NCBI GenBank assembly: GCA_000733355.1
Contig: JNVV01000021.1
Span: 20,917-84,916, forward strand
Reading direction: 5' to 3'
Origin: Falciphora oryzae
Taxonomy: Eukaryota; Ascomycota; Sordariomycetes; Magnaporthales; Magnaporthaceae
DNA length: 64,000 nt
Each line of letters begins with the position of its first letter. Position 1 is the stretch's first letter. The position numbers and the translations under genes were made by a program. Below are positions 41,375 to 53,249 of the stretch, one piece after another. The notes under the pieces were generated by a model. It saw only the letters and a program-made list of their open reading frames with translations. It was not told the origin of the DNA and did no database searches.

Positions 41375-44300
41375 TCAGGTGGCCTTCTCCGTAATCTCGG
41401 CCTTCTCCTCCGCGTTCTCCCCCTCGCTCTTCTCCCCCTCGCTCTCCTTCTCCGCGTTTTCCCCCTCGCTCTCCTTCTCCGCGTTCTCCTCGCTCTCCTC
41501 CTTTACGTTCTCCTCCTTATTCTTCTCCGTCGCCTTCTCCTTCGCCTTCTTCTTCTCGCTCTTCTTCTTCGCCTTCTCCTCCGCGGCGGCGGCCCTCTTC
41601 GCCTTCCTCGCCGCCCTGCTCTCGAACTTGGGCTTCTCCGACCCCATATCCGGGAAGTCCCTGAGCTCATTGTCCTCCCCCTCGGGCGTGATCGTGCTCC
41701 ACGCCCGCGTCGGCGGCACGTGCGCAAAGACCTTCTCGTAGTCGAGCGGCTCGTCGACCCCGTACACGTCGACCTTGCCGTGCTCGCGCGCCCGCTTGTC
41801 CTCGCCGACCCGGAAGGCCCTGCCCTTGTTGGTGAAGTTCTCGAGCGTCTGCGCATAGGCCCTGTTGAACTTGTCGTTCCCGAGCGGCGAGTTGGCCGCC
41901 GTTAGGAGCACCTCGCGCCGGTTCTTGCACAGCTGGTACAGCTTCTGCGCCCGCGGCTCCTCAATCTCCTCGAACGAGTACAGGAGCTCCCATTCCGTGT
42001 TCTTGCCGATCCCGTTCAGCCGCTTGACGTAGCCCCTGTCGGTCGAGTTACGGATCGTAACCGCTATCGCCATGATTTCGTCCTCCTTGGGCGGCTCCTC
42101 CGCATCCGTGGCCGTCGCCTCGACCTCGGGTGCAGTGGAGGTCGCCGAGGCGGCGGCGTCGCCTCCTTCGGCTTGTTTGGAGTTCGACAGCATCTCTGAC
42201 AGGATTTTCTCAAACCTCTTCAGCCTGCGGCTGTCGGCGCGGTCCGGTTCTTCCTCCTTCTCCTTTGGCTCCGCGCTAACTGGCACTGGTGACGACTGGG
42301 AGTGCTCAGCCAGCTTGATGATAAGGTCTTTGAGCGACAGCAGCTCCGGTGCTGTCTTCGATTTGGCCGCCGGTGCCTCCGCGGAATCTGAAACACCGCC
42401 AGACATCTCGGATTCTACAGCATCTGCGTCGTCGTCACCAGCCTCGTCTTCATCCACAATGTTCTCCGACTCCGCCACGGTCTTGGTAACCTCGTCCTCT
42501 GAGATCTCAGTAGCTTCGTCCGCCGGGGTCTCAGTAACCTCGTCTTCCGAGACCTCGGTAGCCTCGTCCGCCGAGATCTCCGTAGCCTCATCTTCTGAGA
42601 TCTGATCGACCTCAGCCTGAGCCGAATCCGTTTCGCTCTCGTCGACCTCCAACTGCTCCACGGGAGACTCTGCCGTGGCGTATTCATCGACAGCCAAAAG
42701 GCTAGGGGTATCTTCTGCCTCTGATGCCGCATCCTCGTTGCTGTCTGTGGCGGAGGCCACATCCGTGCTGCCGTTCTGAATAACCTCGGCCGCGCCCTCG
42801 AGATCAGGGCTCGTGATAGCCCCCAGGAGCGCGTCGATGTATTCCCTACACTTGTCTTGCGGGATGGAGCGAAGTAGCCCGCTCTGGGTGAGAGCCTCCT
42901 CGACGGCCTCCCGCACCGACGCGATCCCGAGGGCGTCGTCCTCCATAGCCTGGTCTACCCTGTTCATCATGTCCTCCCAGACCTCCTCCGGGCTGAGCTC
43001 CTCGGAGGGCCTTCCCTCCTCGGTGGCCTCGTCTTCCTCGCCGCCCTCATCCTCATCGATGACCTCGACCTCCTCCTCTGCAGATCCAGCCCCTTCACCC
43101 GACTGTTCTGCAGCCTCGGCGGCAGGGCTCTCAGGCTCAAGACTCATCATCCTGCGCTCAAAGTCCTCCACAGCTGCCTTGTTCTTTTCTTGGACATCGG
43201 TGATCTCCTGGTCCGTGACTGGCTTCGCAAAGACATACATGAAGGGAGGCTCGCTCGGCCGGGTCTCGAAATGCAGTCGCAGTGACCTCTTGGGGAACTT
43301 GGCGGTTGCCTTGTCGAGGATCTTGTTGAGGAGGTGCAGGCTCAGCTTGAACTCCTGGTCTCCTAGTTCCGTGTTGTCCGTCCCGTGTATGGCCAGGTCC
43401 ATCTCGCCGAGGCTGATGTACTGGAAGCCAAAGATGCGCTCCGTGTTGTGGAAGGCCACAAAAATGCCGTCCATGCGACCCATGCGCACCTGGAGCGAGT
43501 ATTTGAGGAAGGCTGAGCGGATCATGTCATAGTACTCCCGCTCGAACGACTCCCACTGGCCGAATCGATCGCGGATCTCGTAGCCCATGCCCTTGTGAAT
43601 CTCGGTCGACTGCATGCGGATGGTGACGACGGCGCGAGTTTTGAGGTCGAACATGCCCGTGCCGGGAAGCCTAGGGTCGTAGGCGTCCAGCTGAGACCGC
43701 ATGAGGAAGTCGCCCATGGTTGTGTAGTGAAACGCCTCCGGGTCGTTCCGCGCCTCCTCGCTTAGCTCGTGCGACTTGTCCTTGTGATAAAGCTCATACT
43801 CCTCCCTTGGCAGTGTGAGAAACTTCTCCATCGACTTGCCTAGCATGCTGAGCATTGTGGCATTGTCGAACTCCTTGTCAGCGTCGATGGCGTAAGTGCC
43901 GTCCTTGTAGTGAAGGAAGATGGCAGCAGGACCTCGCTGGATCCTAGTGAACTGGTCCGAATCCGGCGAGAATCCTCGCGTGGTATGTATGGGGTTGATC
44001 TGGCGCCAGGATGAGATAAGGTAATGGAAATGTGACAGCATCGATGTCATGCTCGAGGTTGAGCCAGTGTACTTCTTGCCAACCTCGGCGGCAAGGGATA
44101 TCAGAGTGGTATCCTTGGAAGAGGTGACGTAGCGTTTTAGTGCATTAAAATCGAACTCGTGGGTTGGCATTATCGTTGACAAGTAAGGGTCGAAGTTGTA
44201 GACGCGCGACCTGGGATCCTGAAGCTGGTAAACCCCGGGGTTGAACAGAACCCTGTCCAGCCCATATTGGACCTTCGGGACCGGGGGCTGAGGCTTGTCT

Positions 44301-45616
44301 ATGGGTGTCAGGGCCAGCTCCGAGGCACGGACACTACGAATCGATATTTCCTTGTTCTTGCGTTTTTGTTTCTTAGATGCCGTTTCGCTAGGTGGCGGCT
44401 TGGCAGGGTCTTCGTCGGTAGCATCTAGAAACTTGATTGTGGTTGACGCATCCGCTGTCTTTTTACCTGCGCGTCCGGCAGGTTTCGCCGGTTCTTTGGC
44501 TTTCCTTGGGGACGATGTTCCCTGGGACTGTTCGGCTTTTGGAAATTGCGAAGCAAGGGTGGACTTCTTCTTCGAGGCCTTGGTAGGTGCTTCTGAGACC
44601 AATGATTCAGGCGCACTTGTGAGTACTCGGCGTATTTCCACAGGCGGAGCCGCGGCCAGCCTGCCCTGAATGTCCTTGGAGCGCTGCAGTGATCTGTCTC
44701 GTTCAGGGCCTGCCCGGGCCACATGCTGGGCTGCACCTGGCGGCTGCTCAAGGAGGACCTTGCGCAGGACCCCCAGAGCCCCGGCGAGCAGTTCCACCTG
44801 GCGGTCCTTGTCGTCCGGCTTCACCGTCTTGAGGATCTTTTCCGAGGGAAGGTTACTCAAGATCGAAGGTGCCAAAGAGCCAGGTTGGGCGTTCGCTGCA
44901 GCCATCTGCGTGGCGAGTAGGTCTGCCGCCTTTTTGGCCTCGGGACTAGATGGCCGCGACCGAACCTTCCGCAGGGCGCTGGGCTCGGGAGCCCCCTGCC
45001 CAGGTCCTTTACCAACCCTGGCTAGTGTCTTCCCCGTGGCCGTCGGAGCGGCAGGCTGAGCGATACCGACGTGCGCGGCGCGGAGGTCCTTCAGTATCTC
45101 GAGAGACTCGCGCCACATGCGGTTGATCTGCTCCGCCCTCGAGGCACTTGTTCTCGCTTTGGACTGCGCAAGCTTGTGGCGACGTTTTTCGGACCTCGCG
45201 CCTGGAGAGGCTGGAGAGCTTGATTTCGGCGAGGTAGGCTGTTTTCCGTCCTGGACCTCAGGGGCCGGGGCGGACCCCTGATCCTGTCCGTCCGCCTTCG
45301 CATCGGTCTTGACGTCCTTGGCGGGAGTAGACTGCTTCGTCTTGGTGCTCTTCGATGCAGGCTTAGACTTTGAGGGAGTCTGTTTCTTGCGCGGCTGAGG
45401 TTTTGTTGCGCCAGTTTCTTGGTCCTCCTTCGCGTCAGGCGCAGAGCCGGACTCGCTCGTCGGGGGCGATTTCGACGTTGGGGATTTGTCGGAGCCGTAC
45501 AGCCGCCGCGGGCTCAAGCCGACCGGCGCGCTGGGGAACAGGAGGTCGCTCCGTGTGCTGTGCAGACGCAGGCCGCCAGCGGGAATGCGCAGGCCGCTTC
45601 TCGCTAGTGAGAGCAT
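41375..45616 (-). CDS. PET127: Pet127-family mitochondrial RNA processing/degradation factor
   Basis: Intronless, 1413 aa from the ATG at 45616 (a frame extension above it lacks an ATG). It begins with an Arg-rich mitochondrial presequence (MLSLARSGLRIPAGGLRLH). Residues about 40-440 are low-complexity and basic. The conserved Pet127 core is about 445-805: VQYGLDRVLFNPGVYQL, FDPYLSTIMP, RGPAAIFLHYKDGTYAIDAD, MFDLKTRAVVTIRM, RMGRMDGIFVAFHNTERIFG and LRLHFETRPSE. After it come long acidic stretches with a ten-residue repeat (EISEDE/EVSEDE type) and a Lys/Glu coiled tail. In yeast Pet127 is a membrane-associated mitochondrial protein involved in mRNA 5'-end processing and RNA decay; the core has been linked to PD-(D/E)XK nucleases. 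Its length is well above the yeast protein (about 800 aa) because of the disordered flanks. Confidence 0.9.
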   Translation of the reverse strand: MLSLARSGLRIPAGGLRLHSTRSDLLFPSAPVGLSPRRLYGSDKSPTSKSPPTSESGSAPDAKEDQETGATKPQPRKKQTPSKSKPASKSTKTKQSTPAKDVKTDAKADGQDQGSAPAPEVQDGKQPTSPKSSSPASPGARSEKRRHKLAQSKARTSASRAEQINRMWRESLEILKDLRAAHVGIAQPAAPTATGKTLARVGKGPGQGAPEPSALRKVRSRPSSPEAKKAADLLATQMAAANAQPGSLAPSILSNLPSEKILKTVKPDDKDRQVELLAGALGVLRKVLLEQPPGAAQHVARAGPERDRSLQRSKDIQGRLAAAPPVEIRRVLTSAPESLVSEAPTKASKKKSTLASQFPKAEQSQGTSSPRKAKEPAKPAGRAGKKTADASTTIKFLDATDEDPAKPPPSETASKKQKRKNKEISIRSVRASELALTPIDKPQPPVPKVQYGLDRVLFNPGVYQLQDPRSRVYNFDPYLSTIMPTHEFDFNALKRYVTSSKDTTLISLAAEVGKKYTGSTSSMTSMLSHFHYLISSWRQINPIHTTRGFSPDSDQFTRIQRGPAAIFLHYKDGTYAIDADKEFDNATMLSMLGKSMEKFLTLPREEYELYHKDKSHELSEEARNDPEAFHYTTMGDFLMRSQLDAYDPRLPGTGMFDLKTRAVVTIRMQSTEIHKGMGYEIRDRFGQWESFEREYYDMIRSAFLKYSLQVRMGRMDGIFVAFHNTERIFGFQYISLGEMDLAIHGTDNTELGDQEFKLSLHLLNKILDKATAKFPKRSLRLHFETRPSEPPFMYVFAKPVTDQEITDVQEKNKAAVEDFERRMMSLEPESPAAEAAEQSGEGAGSAEEEVEVIDEDEGGEEDEATEEGRPSEELSPEEVWEDMMNRVDQAMEDDALGIASVREAVEEALTQSGLLRSIPQDKCREYIDALLGAITSPDLEGAAEVIQNGSTDVASATDSNEDAASEAEDTPSLLAVDEYATAESPVEQLEVDESETDSAQAEVDQISEDEATEISADEATEVSEDEVTETPADEATEISEDEVTKTVAESENIVDEDEAGDDDADAVESEMSGGVSDSAEAPAAKSKTAPELLSLKDLIIKLAEHSQSSPVPVSAEPKEKEEEPDRADSRRLKRFEKILSEMLSNSKQAEGGDAAASATSTAPEVEATATDAEEPPKEDEIMAIAVTIRNSTDRGYVKRLNGIGKNTEWELLYSFEEIEEPRAQKLYQLCKNRREVLLTAANSPLGNDKFNRAYAQTLENFTNKGRAFRVGEDKRAREHGKVDVYGVDEPLDYEKVFAHVPPTRAWSTITPEGEDNELRDFPDMGSEKPKFESRAARKAKRAAAAEEKAKKKSEKKKAKEKATEKNKEENVKEESEENAEKESEGENAEKESEGEKSEGENAEEKAEITEKAT

Positions 45617-45643
45617 TGCGACCTCATCTGCTCCAAATCGGGG

Positions 45644-45666
45644 CAAAAAAAAAAAAAAAAAAAAAA
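45644..45666. repeat. Poly-A tract upstream of Pet127
   Basis: About 23 consecutive A residues (T-run on the sense strand), 28 bp before the Pet127 ATG; probably a poly(dA:dT) promoter element. Confidence 0.85.
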
Positions 45667-46245
45667 GGTCTTCAGGCCGTTTGCGACGTACAGGTCGAAG
45701 AAGGCATGTTCACGAGGGGGCTGAGGATCCTGTTGGAACTTTTTCCAATCCCACCCACCAGCGAGCTTATCCGGCGCTTATCGCCAATTCTGCCCGTGCA
45801 GTCCAGACCCGCATCCCTGCTTCAGTGGCCCCACCGAAATACGACATCTTCAGATGCACATTCCGCAAGGCAATGGATGTCTTGTCAAGCCTAGGTGCTA
45901 TAGAAGACACTGCCTAGAATAGACCATGGCTGGGACAAGACGTTAGTTGAATTACATTGGCTATAAATGGGTATAGCTTAGTTGTAAACTCCTGAGGGGC
46001 AACGCATGAAATAACCAACCACACCTATTGCGTGGTATGGGGAGAACCATGATCCGGCCGCGCTCAATGCATCGCCAAAAGCCAAAAGGGAAAAAGAAAG
46101 ATGACACATCCGGCTCACCGGTATTTCCCGACAGCTGTACGTGTCGAATATGGTTAAAGAGAAGACAGAACAAGAATCGAAGGCCAAGTGATAGACAAAG
46201 AAAAAGCAGCGTCTTTGCTATACATCCCGTTCATATTCCAGAATC

Positions 46246-49216
46246 TCAGGGGACAGCCGCACTCTTAGCCGCCGCCTCGTTGGCAAAGCGCACCGCGTCC
46301 GCGTACCGCTTCGCGTGCTCGTCGCGCTGGCTCTGCATGGCATAAGACGACGCCAGCATCCCCTCCGCCACGCTCTTCCAGAGCAAGTTGCCCACCTTGT
46401 TGGCCTGCGCCAACGCTGCCCTCGCGCTCTTGAGCGCTTGGTCGCCCACCACACCCTCGAACAGCCGGAAACGCATTATGTTCAGCGCGATCGAGAGGCA
46501 CTGGATGTTGCGATTCGACTGAGATCCGCTGAGCGCCCCCTGGATGTACCTCTTAACCTGGTTGATCGTCTCGGGCGGATCGGTCCGGATCGATGCCATG
46601 ACAAGGTTGAACACTGTTTTGATGTCCGGGTCGGGGTGGGTCTCGCAAAGACCTCGAATATCCTCCACGATCTCTATGGTCTTGGCCATGTCCTGGTGCT
46701 TCGGGCTTGCCATGATCCAGAGACGGTTCAAGGCGGCCATAAGGCACAGCTCACGCGGTACTGTGCTCTCGTCCGATCCGCGTGGGTGGCGGATGGCGAA
46801 GCGCTCGCTCGAGAAGATCTTCAACGCCTCATCCAACTTGCATCGTCCTTGGTGGCAGATTGCCTTGAGGTAATAAGCCAAGTCTTGGATATTTGCGTCC
46901 AGAGAGTCGTCCATAAGCTCATCGATATTGTCCACACACCGCTGAACTTCGGCCCATTCGCTGTGAGTTCCGCTTGTCAAGCCGAGGAGGACAAACAGAT
47001 AGCATTTAAGCTCTGCGTGCCACCTTGCCATTCGCATCGCCGGCTGGAGCGACAGCCGTGCCTCGGGAGGAAGCTTTCTGTTCGCAAACGTTGATAGTGA
47101 CTTCAGCGCTTCCCTCCACGATTCCGGACACCTGGCATCAACTGCGCCGGTGCTGTCGCCCGTGACAGAAACCGTGTAAAGCATCGCTATGCCACTCAGG
47201 GTGTAGCTATACACTTCCCGTCAGCCGAGGAGGTCTAGAGAGAGTGAAGGGGCCGGACTTGGGTACATACCTGAGAGAAAACACGTCTGCCATAGACATG
47301 AAGTTGACAACTAAGAAATCGGTTTCACCCTCACCAGGCCGGACAATTGTCGACGTGTCGGTACTGATTGTGGATAAAGATGACTGGTCCCTGACCAAAG
47401 GTAGCAGAATCTCCGAGGTTTCCCACGAAGACTTGTATGCCACTTCCAGCATATTCTGCAGGTTTCTCATCTTTTGCAGCGAAGTGTCGGGATGCTTCTG
47501 CCGAAGACTGCACGCCAGGTCTAGTAAAAGTGATAGCACCTCGATTTGTGGCAGGCGGGTTGAGGACTCCAGCTGGTATTTTGCCGCCTGTGCGATGCAG
47601 TCCTGAACTCGCACGATGGCATCCGTCCTGTTGGTCCGGAGGTGCACAAGACCCTCAACAAGGGAGGTGAATACGTATATAGCACGGTCCCCTCTCCGTG
47701 AGGCGAGCGTCGTGATGTCCTTGCAATAATCAAGTACCGCCGTCGTGTCGGAGGAAGCTGAGGACTGCAAAAGTAACGATACCTTGAGAAGCCGAAAGCC
47801 ATATGACCAGTACACATGTTTATACCTACAGAACGATTAGCACAGAGAATAATTATGAAGCCGGGAGATAAACTGAACGTACGTGTCGCAGTCATTTATG
47901 GTTTTGTTCAAGGCGACCAGTGCAGCCTTGGGTGTTCTCCTGAACAGCACCTTCATGAGGAGATATTGAGTGCAATATTTCAGGTCGAGAAAGAGCCGCT
48001 GAATGAGATGTCAGTCACGAATACAAATGTCACATCAACAAATGGCGGAGGGTCTCACCTTGTCCGCGAGCGCAATGCCCTTGGTGAGCATTGTTTCTGC
48101 GTCCATCAGATTTTCTGTCTCCTCCACGACAATTCCAGCGTAGCGAAGACGAGCCTTGGCTTCAATGCGCGGTGAAAGCTTTTTTGACGAGATTGCGGCC
48201 TCGAGGCAAGCCAGCCCCGTCGCGACCAGCTTGTGATACTCGCTCAGTGCTTCTGGTGAGCACGAGGAAGCCAGCCGCAGAGCACCCTCCTGCGCCTTTA
48301 CCAGACACTCATCCGCGACATGAATTAAGATGGACGGGTGGTCGAGGGCCGGCTGTGATGGAATGCTGGGAGACCTGGCAACAGCAGGCGAATGCGAAAG
48401 AGCAGGAGATTTGGACAGGGCTGGTGACCTAGATGGCCCTGTTGCCTTCGTTACTCCGCCTGTCTGTACCTTGTGAAGGGCGGGTGACCTCGCCAGGGGG
48501 GAGTTGGTCATGGCCGGGGATTTTGACAGCGCTTTGGGCGCAGGTGCGTTTGGTGACCCGATCCGCCCTTTCTGGATAGCCCCCTTTCCATCTCTTGATG
48601 CTGGCCGGGTCTTCATGTCGGTGATATTTATTACTATTTCTCCGCCGCCCGGTCGTCCTGGTGTCGGAGCGCTCGGGGTAGGCTGGGGGCTCTGTACTTG
48701 TTGCTGCTGTGGTTTCTGGTGGTGTTGGTGGTTTAGTTGGTTGTCCTGTGGGCTCGGCTGACGGTGTTGCAAGTTCTGGTGGTGATTTTGCCAGTTCTGC
48801 TGCTGATGGTTCTGCTGCTGTGGCTGCCGATACTGCTGCGGTTGTTGGTGCAGTAGCTGCGACTGCTGCTGCCGCTGCTGCTGTTGTTGTTGTGGAGGAA
48901 TGTGTTGCTGCGCGTGCGTTGTCGCCGGCAGTGTCTGTTGCTGTTGAATAGGCGACGGCCGAGACTGCGGCTGGGGACGCGCGAGCCTGGGATCATGGCC
49001 CGGTGCAGGCAGAGGTTGGGCGTGATGATTTGGCGGTTGTTGTTGATATGTATTCGAGGGGAATCGCTGGGGAGGGGCGAATGCGGCAGCGCTGAAGGCT
49101 CCGGCGTAGCTCTGAGGGACGGCACTCGTCGGGGTCGCGTAGCCAGCCGGCGGCGGCAGGGGTGTCAGCGGCGACGGGTCGACCTGCTGGTGCGGCGCGT
49201 GTGCTGGGTGTGGATA

Positions 49217-49306
<90 letters not shown>

Positions 49307-49591
49307 ATGCTGCTGCTGATGCTGCTGCTGATGCACTGGCCGGTGGTGCAGGTTGTTCGTGTGCAGCGACGGGAGCGAGGGGGCAATTTGCTGGTGATAC
49401 TGCGCGTATAGCGGCCCCTGAGGAGGGAGGTAGGCGGACGACGACGCGCCGTGATACGGCTGGTGTGCGATGGCGGCGGGGTGTTGGAATTGAGGGGCGA
49501 CGTAGGGTCGCGGAACGGGCATCGGTGAGGACTGGCCATCGAAGGCCTGCCCCGGGCCCGGTTGCGGCCCAGAGCCGTGGTGGTAGGCCAT
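46246..49591 (-). CDS. SCC4: Cohesin loading factor subunit SCC4/MAU2
   Basis: Four exons: 49591-48059, 47998-47883, 47825-47271 and 47206-46246; introns 60, 57 and 64 bp; 3165 nt, 1054 aa. Residues 1-430 are Gln/Pro/His-rich and disordered, with about 30 consecutive glutamines near residue 94-125. From about 430 the TPR-like cohesin-loader fold begins: HPSILIHVADECLVKAQEGA, LSPRIEAKARLRYAGIVVEETENLMDAETMLTKGI, LDLKYCTQYLLMKVLFRRTPKAALVAL, YWSYGFRLLKVSLLLQSSAS, DCIAQAAKYQLES, LPQIEVLSLLLDLACSL, then the C-terminal repeats up to SAAVP. With Scc2 this protein loads cohesin on chromosomes. The exact joins follow the conserved order of the family. Confidence 0.88.
49220..49306. repeat. (CTG)29 triplet repeat coding poly-Gln
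   Basis: Twenty-nine pure CTG triplets on the + strand (CAG on the coding strand), extended by interrupted CTG/ATG units to about 49330. Confidence 0.92.
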
Positions 49592-50553
49592 CGCATCAAA
49601 CGCCGACTGGCTGCAGGTTAGGGAAACGGAAACCGCGTTCGACTGGGCTGCTAACACGACCGGGCCGGGCGAGAGACAAGAGGCTGCATCGTGAGTGGCT
49701 GACTGCGCCAGGCGGGGCCAAATCCCTGCTCACAGAGCGGCAGCAGCAGCGACGGCGGACGGAGGAAGCCACGTCGGGCGAGGCGTATCCATTCCACGGA
49801 AATCAATGGCGTTTGAGAGACCTTTTTGGCAGGAACATGCGGCTCTCATGGGATGAACCACAGCCATTCGCCCAGTTGGCGCTCCAGCATCCGATGGCCC
49901 ACATATCGGATTACCTCAGCCACCAAATCGTGGTTTATCTTATCGTGATGTGGATCCGCTTCCGTTTCTGGTTGCGATCGACACGTGATGCATGTCCCTT
50001 GCAGCCCATTCAACACTCAAGCTCGAGCCACTGCCACCGCCTGACGTCGTTGTTGAGCTTGATGTGGAACCCAAACCGAGGCACTCAGCAGAGCATGCAT
50101 TGCAGGGGACACTGCCGAGGCATCCCTGACTCCCCGGAGCCCGCCTCCCGCGTGCGCCCACGCCCCAACGCCTCGGGCGGTCCCGCAGCAATACCACGGA
50201 CAGCCTGTTCCGGAAGTCATGGCCGGGCCTGGGGTGTTCTGAAATGGACGGAGGAAATAATAGGCCCGATGCCCGAGCTGTTCAATAGTACCCAAACCTC
50301 GCATGCCGCCGCTTTCGCTGGTTTTGCGAACCCTCTCGGATCATCCGTCGCTGTCGGTCCGGTATACGACGCTCTGCAGATCGGCGGCGCATCGCTAGTC
50401 GGCACATCGAGACGGCCTCGCACAGCAACAACTGCCCTCCTGGCCCTGATTCTTCCATACCGTGTATTTACCAAGCCGGCCGCAGCCAACACAACGGCGT
50501 CTTCCACTCCGCACTTCTCAATACTCAAGCTGTTGCTGCGCCGGTGGACCAGC
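49592..50553. promoter_or_regulatory. Divergent intergenic region SCC4 / esterase
   Basis: Carries the 5' flanks of both genes. A long + strand frame continues through it from within the antisense of SCC4, but the esterase family starts at the ATG at 50554. Confidence 0.4.
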
Positions 50554-52189
50554 ATGGTGGGCTCCTGGTTGGGCCTGGCGGGCATCCGCTTCACGCACGC
50601 GCCGGCGCCCCTCGTCCTCCGCACCAAGGACGGAGAGAAAAAGAGCTTGGCGGAGGTGTGCATGGCCAGCACGCCGCCCTGCAGGCTGAACCCGTTTTTG
50701 TTCAATGGACACCTGCAGACCATGTGGACCGCGGTAAAGGCCGAGGGCCCGCCCATCTACTACAGGAGGAAGGTCTTCAACGCCGACCACGCCACGTACT
50801 TTGGCTCTTTCGCCGTCGATTTCGCCGTGCCGCCCCACAAAGACGTTGATGACACGCTACCGCCTCGCACCGCATACTACTCGGACGAGGACTTCGCCGC
50901 GCTGGGGTCCGACGACAGCCGCCCGATGCTAGTTGTGCTGCACGGCCTGTCTGGTGGCTCGTACGAACTCTACCTCAGAGAGGCGATAGAGCCGCTGGTC
51001 GCCGACGGGTCGGACTGGGACGTCATCGTAGTAAACGCCAGGGGCTGCGCCAAGAGCGCCATCACTAGCGGCGTTCTCTTCAACGCCCGGGCGACCTGGG
51101 ATGTTAGGCAGGTTGTGAAGTGGTGCCGAAAAACATATCCAAATCGCCCACTTTTCGGACTCGGATTCTCCCTCGGCGCCAACATCCTCACCAACGTACG
51201 TCTTACTATTCTTCCGCCCCGCGCTGTGTCTAGGTCTCTTGCTAACGACTCGGGGATGCAGTATGTTGGCGAGGAAGGGGCTAACTGCCTCCTGTCTGGA
51301 GCTATCGCCGTCGGCAACCCCTTCAACTTGGAAGTCTCAAACAAGGCACTGAAGAGATCTACTCTGGGTCTTCATGTCTATCAGAGAGTCATGGGATGTA
51401 AGTCGTTACCACATCCACCATTCCTAAATTATAACCATTGAAGCTCACACAGCTTGCTCCAGCCAATGTCAAGAGACTCGTAGCCGAGCACAAAGAGACT
51501 CTCGAGGTGCACAGCAAACTCGACTTCGAGAGGATCGCGAATGTCACGTATCTTTACGAGTTTGATCGTGCAGTGCAGTAAGCATACCTCCGCTGCCACC
51601 CCAGCGCCCTAACAGTACCCTCTAACATGCCCTACCCAACAGGTGTCCCAGCTGGGGATACCCCACGGAAGACGCGTATTACCGAGACGCGTCCTCTTCG
51701 GACGCTATCCTTGGCATCAGGATACCCTTCCTGGCGATCAGTGCGACTGACGACCCGGTATGCCATATGGAGCATAAATACTTACCCCATATCGCGATTT
51801 CTTGGTCTGTATGCTGACTGTCAGATAGATTGCGGTGGACGAGGCGGTGCCCTATGAGGAGTTCAAACAGAACCCATTCACAGTGCATTGCAGCACGTCA
51901 CTGGGTGGTCATCTGTCCTGGTTTGAGCTTGGCGGTGGCCGTTGGCACAAGCGACCGGTATGTCATCCTATGAACCCCTCGATGCTTGTCGTTCAATACA
52001 CCATTTGCAAATCATACTGACTTTATATAGATCGAGAAGTTTCTCAGAACCCTGGCGTCCGACATCGATCTAAACTTCAGCCGATCAGTGTCGGACAAAA
52101 CCATCGAGCCCAAGCCCCCGGGGACCCAAGGATTTGATCCTCTGAGGCGCAGAATGATAGTCAAGCATGGCAAGCTGGAGGAGGACTAA
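50554..52189 (+). CDS. ABHD1/3-type alpha/beta hydrolase (Eht1/Eeb1/YMR210W-like esterase)
   Basis: Six exons: 50554-51195, 51262-51397, 51463-51577, 51643-51757, 51829-51957 and 52031-52189 (1296 nt, 431 aa). Introns are 65-73 bp. The start MVGSWLGL fits the family, and the ATG has A at -3. Conserved parts: RLNPFLFNGHLQTMWTA (residues about 47-63), HGLSGGSYELYLR with the oxyanion region, VVNARGC, the nucleophile elbow GFSLGANILTN (Ser206), the acid in SATDDP (Asp334/335) and the His in TSLGGHLSWFE (His364). Fungal relatives make medium-chain fatty acid ethyl esters or act as acylglycerol lipases. The catalytic triad is complete. It converges with LOC1 (375 bp between stop codons). Confidence 0.9.
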
Positions 52190-52563
52190 TTAGCGTGATT
52201 TCTTCGACCTTTCCTCGGCAACTGCGAAAGATCATGGGATAGACATAGACAGGCGTACATAGAACAGCAAGACCAGATATCTCTTTTGCAGATGATACCA
52301 CGCTAGCCTTCCCTTTTATCCTTGTCCGAGTTTTATGGATATGGGGAAGTATACTGGGAATGAATAACATGATGTTTGCCACATGACCAGATGACCAGGC
52401 CCTTTCGGCACTGTAGCCATGATTTTTGCCAGCGTTCTCTCGCTGCCGATTCTCACGCGCCTGTGGCGCGATGCAAAGAGTAGCCCAACCCAAACGTAAC
52501 GCCTCGCAATGATGTGCCCAGGAAGAAAAGCATAAAAAGAGACAGAAAAAAGCCACAAGGGCA

Positions 52564-53249
52564 TCAGGCAAATGATACCCTCTTCTTCTTTGCTGCGCTC
52601 TTGGTCGCTTTAGAGCCAGCGATAGCCATGTCACTGACGTCGTTGTCATCCTTTTCAGCCTTATTCCTGCTCCTCTTCTTCCGCAGGGACTCCTTGGTCG
52701 CGTCGAGCTTGGCCTTCCTCTCAGCCTCCTTCTTTTCGGCCTCGGCCCTCCTCGCCTCCCGGATCTCCTCCATCTGGCGCGCCTTCATGATCTTGGACTC
52801 GATCTGGCCCTCCTTCTCGGCCTGGACCATTGCGAGGATGGTGTTGATGCTCTCCTGCAGCAAGACGTTAGCACTGTCCGTAACGCTGACATCAGAGAGG
52901 TCTGGTCGCCCAGTCCACAAAACAGCTCAAGGAGAACACCTACAGGGTCGTCGACAAACACCTTGCCCTTCTTCTTGCCCTTGGGCTTCTCCACGCCGAT
53001 CGGGGTGATCATGTTGAGCTTCGGTATGCCCAGTTCCTTCTCGCTGTAGACGCGCTTCTTCTTCTTCTTCATCAGGTCCGCGATCGACGGCCGGCCCTTG
53101 ACCTGCTGCGACGGCGCCTTGCCGCCGCTGGGCTTCTTGGACTTGGACTTGACAAAGCTGTCGCCATCGGATTTTGACTTGCCCCCGCTGGAGCCGCCCT
53201 TCTTGGAAGAGATCTTGTTCTTCACCGTCTTCGTGCGCGTTATACCCAT
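52564..53249 (-). CDS. LOC1: LOC1, 60S ribosome assembly/export and mRNA localization factor
   Basis: Two exons, 53249-52944 and 52854-52564, with an 89-bp intron (GTAGGT donor, GCTAAC branch, CAG acceptor); 198 aa. It is Lys-rich throughout. The N-terminus has [16 protein letters not shown]; the core is [20 protein letters not shown] then [18 protein letters not shown]; the second exon gives [20 protein letters not shown] and a long charged helix ending [13 protein letters not shown]. This is the recognisable LOC1 order. LOC1 is a nucleolar protein for 60S assembly and, in yeast, for ASH1 mRNA localization. It is divergent from HIS3 with 481 bp between start codons. Confidence 0.9.

Noticed and set aside
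49162..51441. A continuous 759-codon + strand frame spanning the SCC4 repeat region and the esterase start
   Set aside because: Its first part is the antisense of the SCC4 poly-Gln tract (giving poly-Ala), it lacks an ATG in good context there, and the esterase family starts at 50554.
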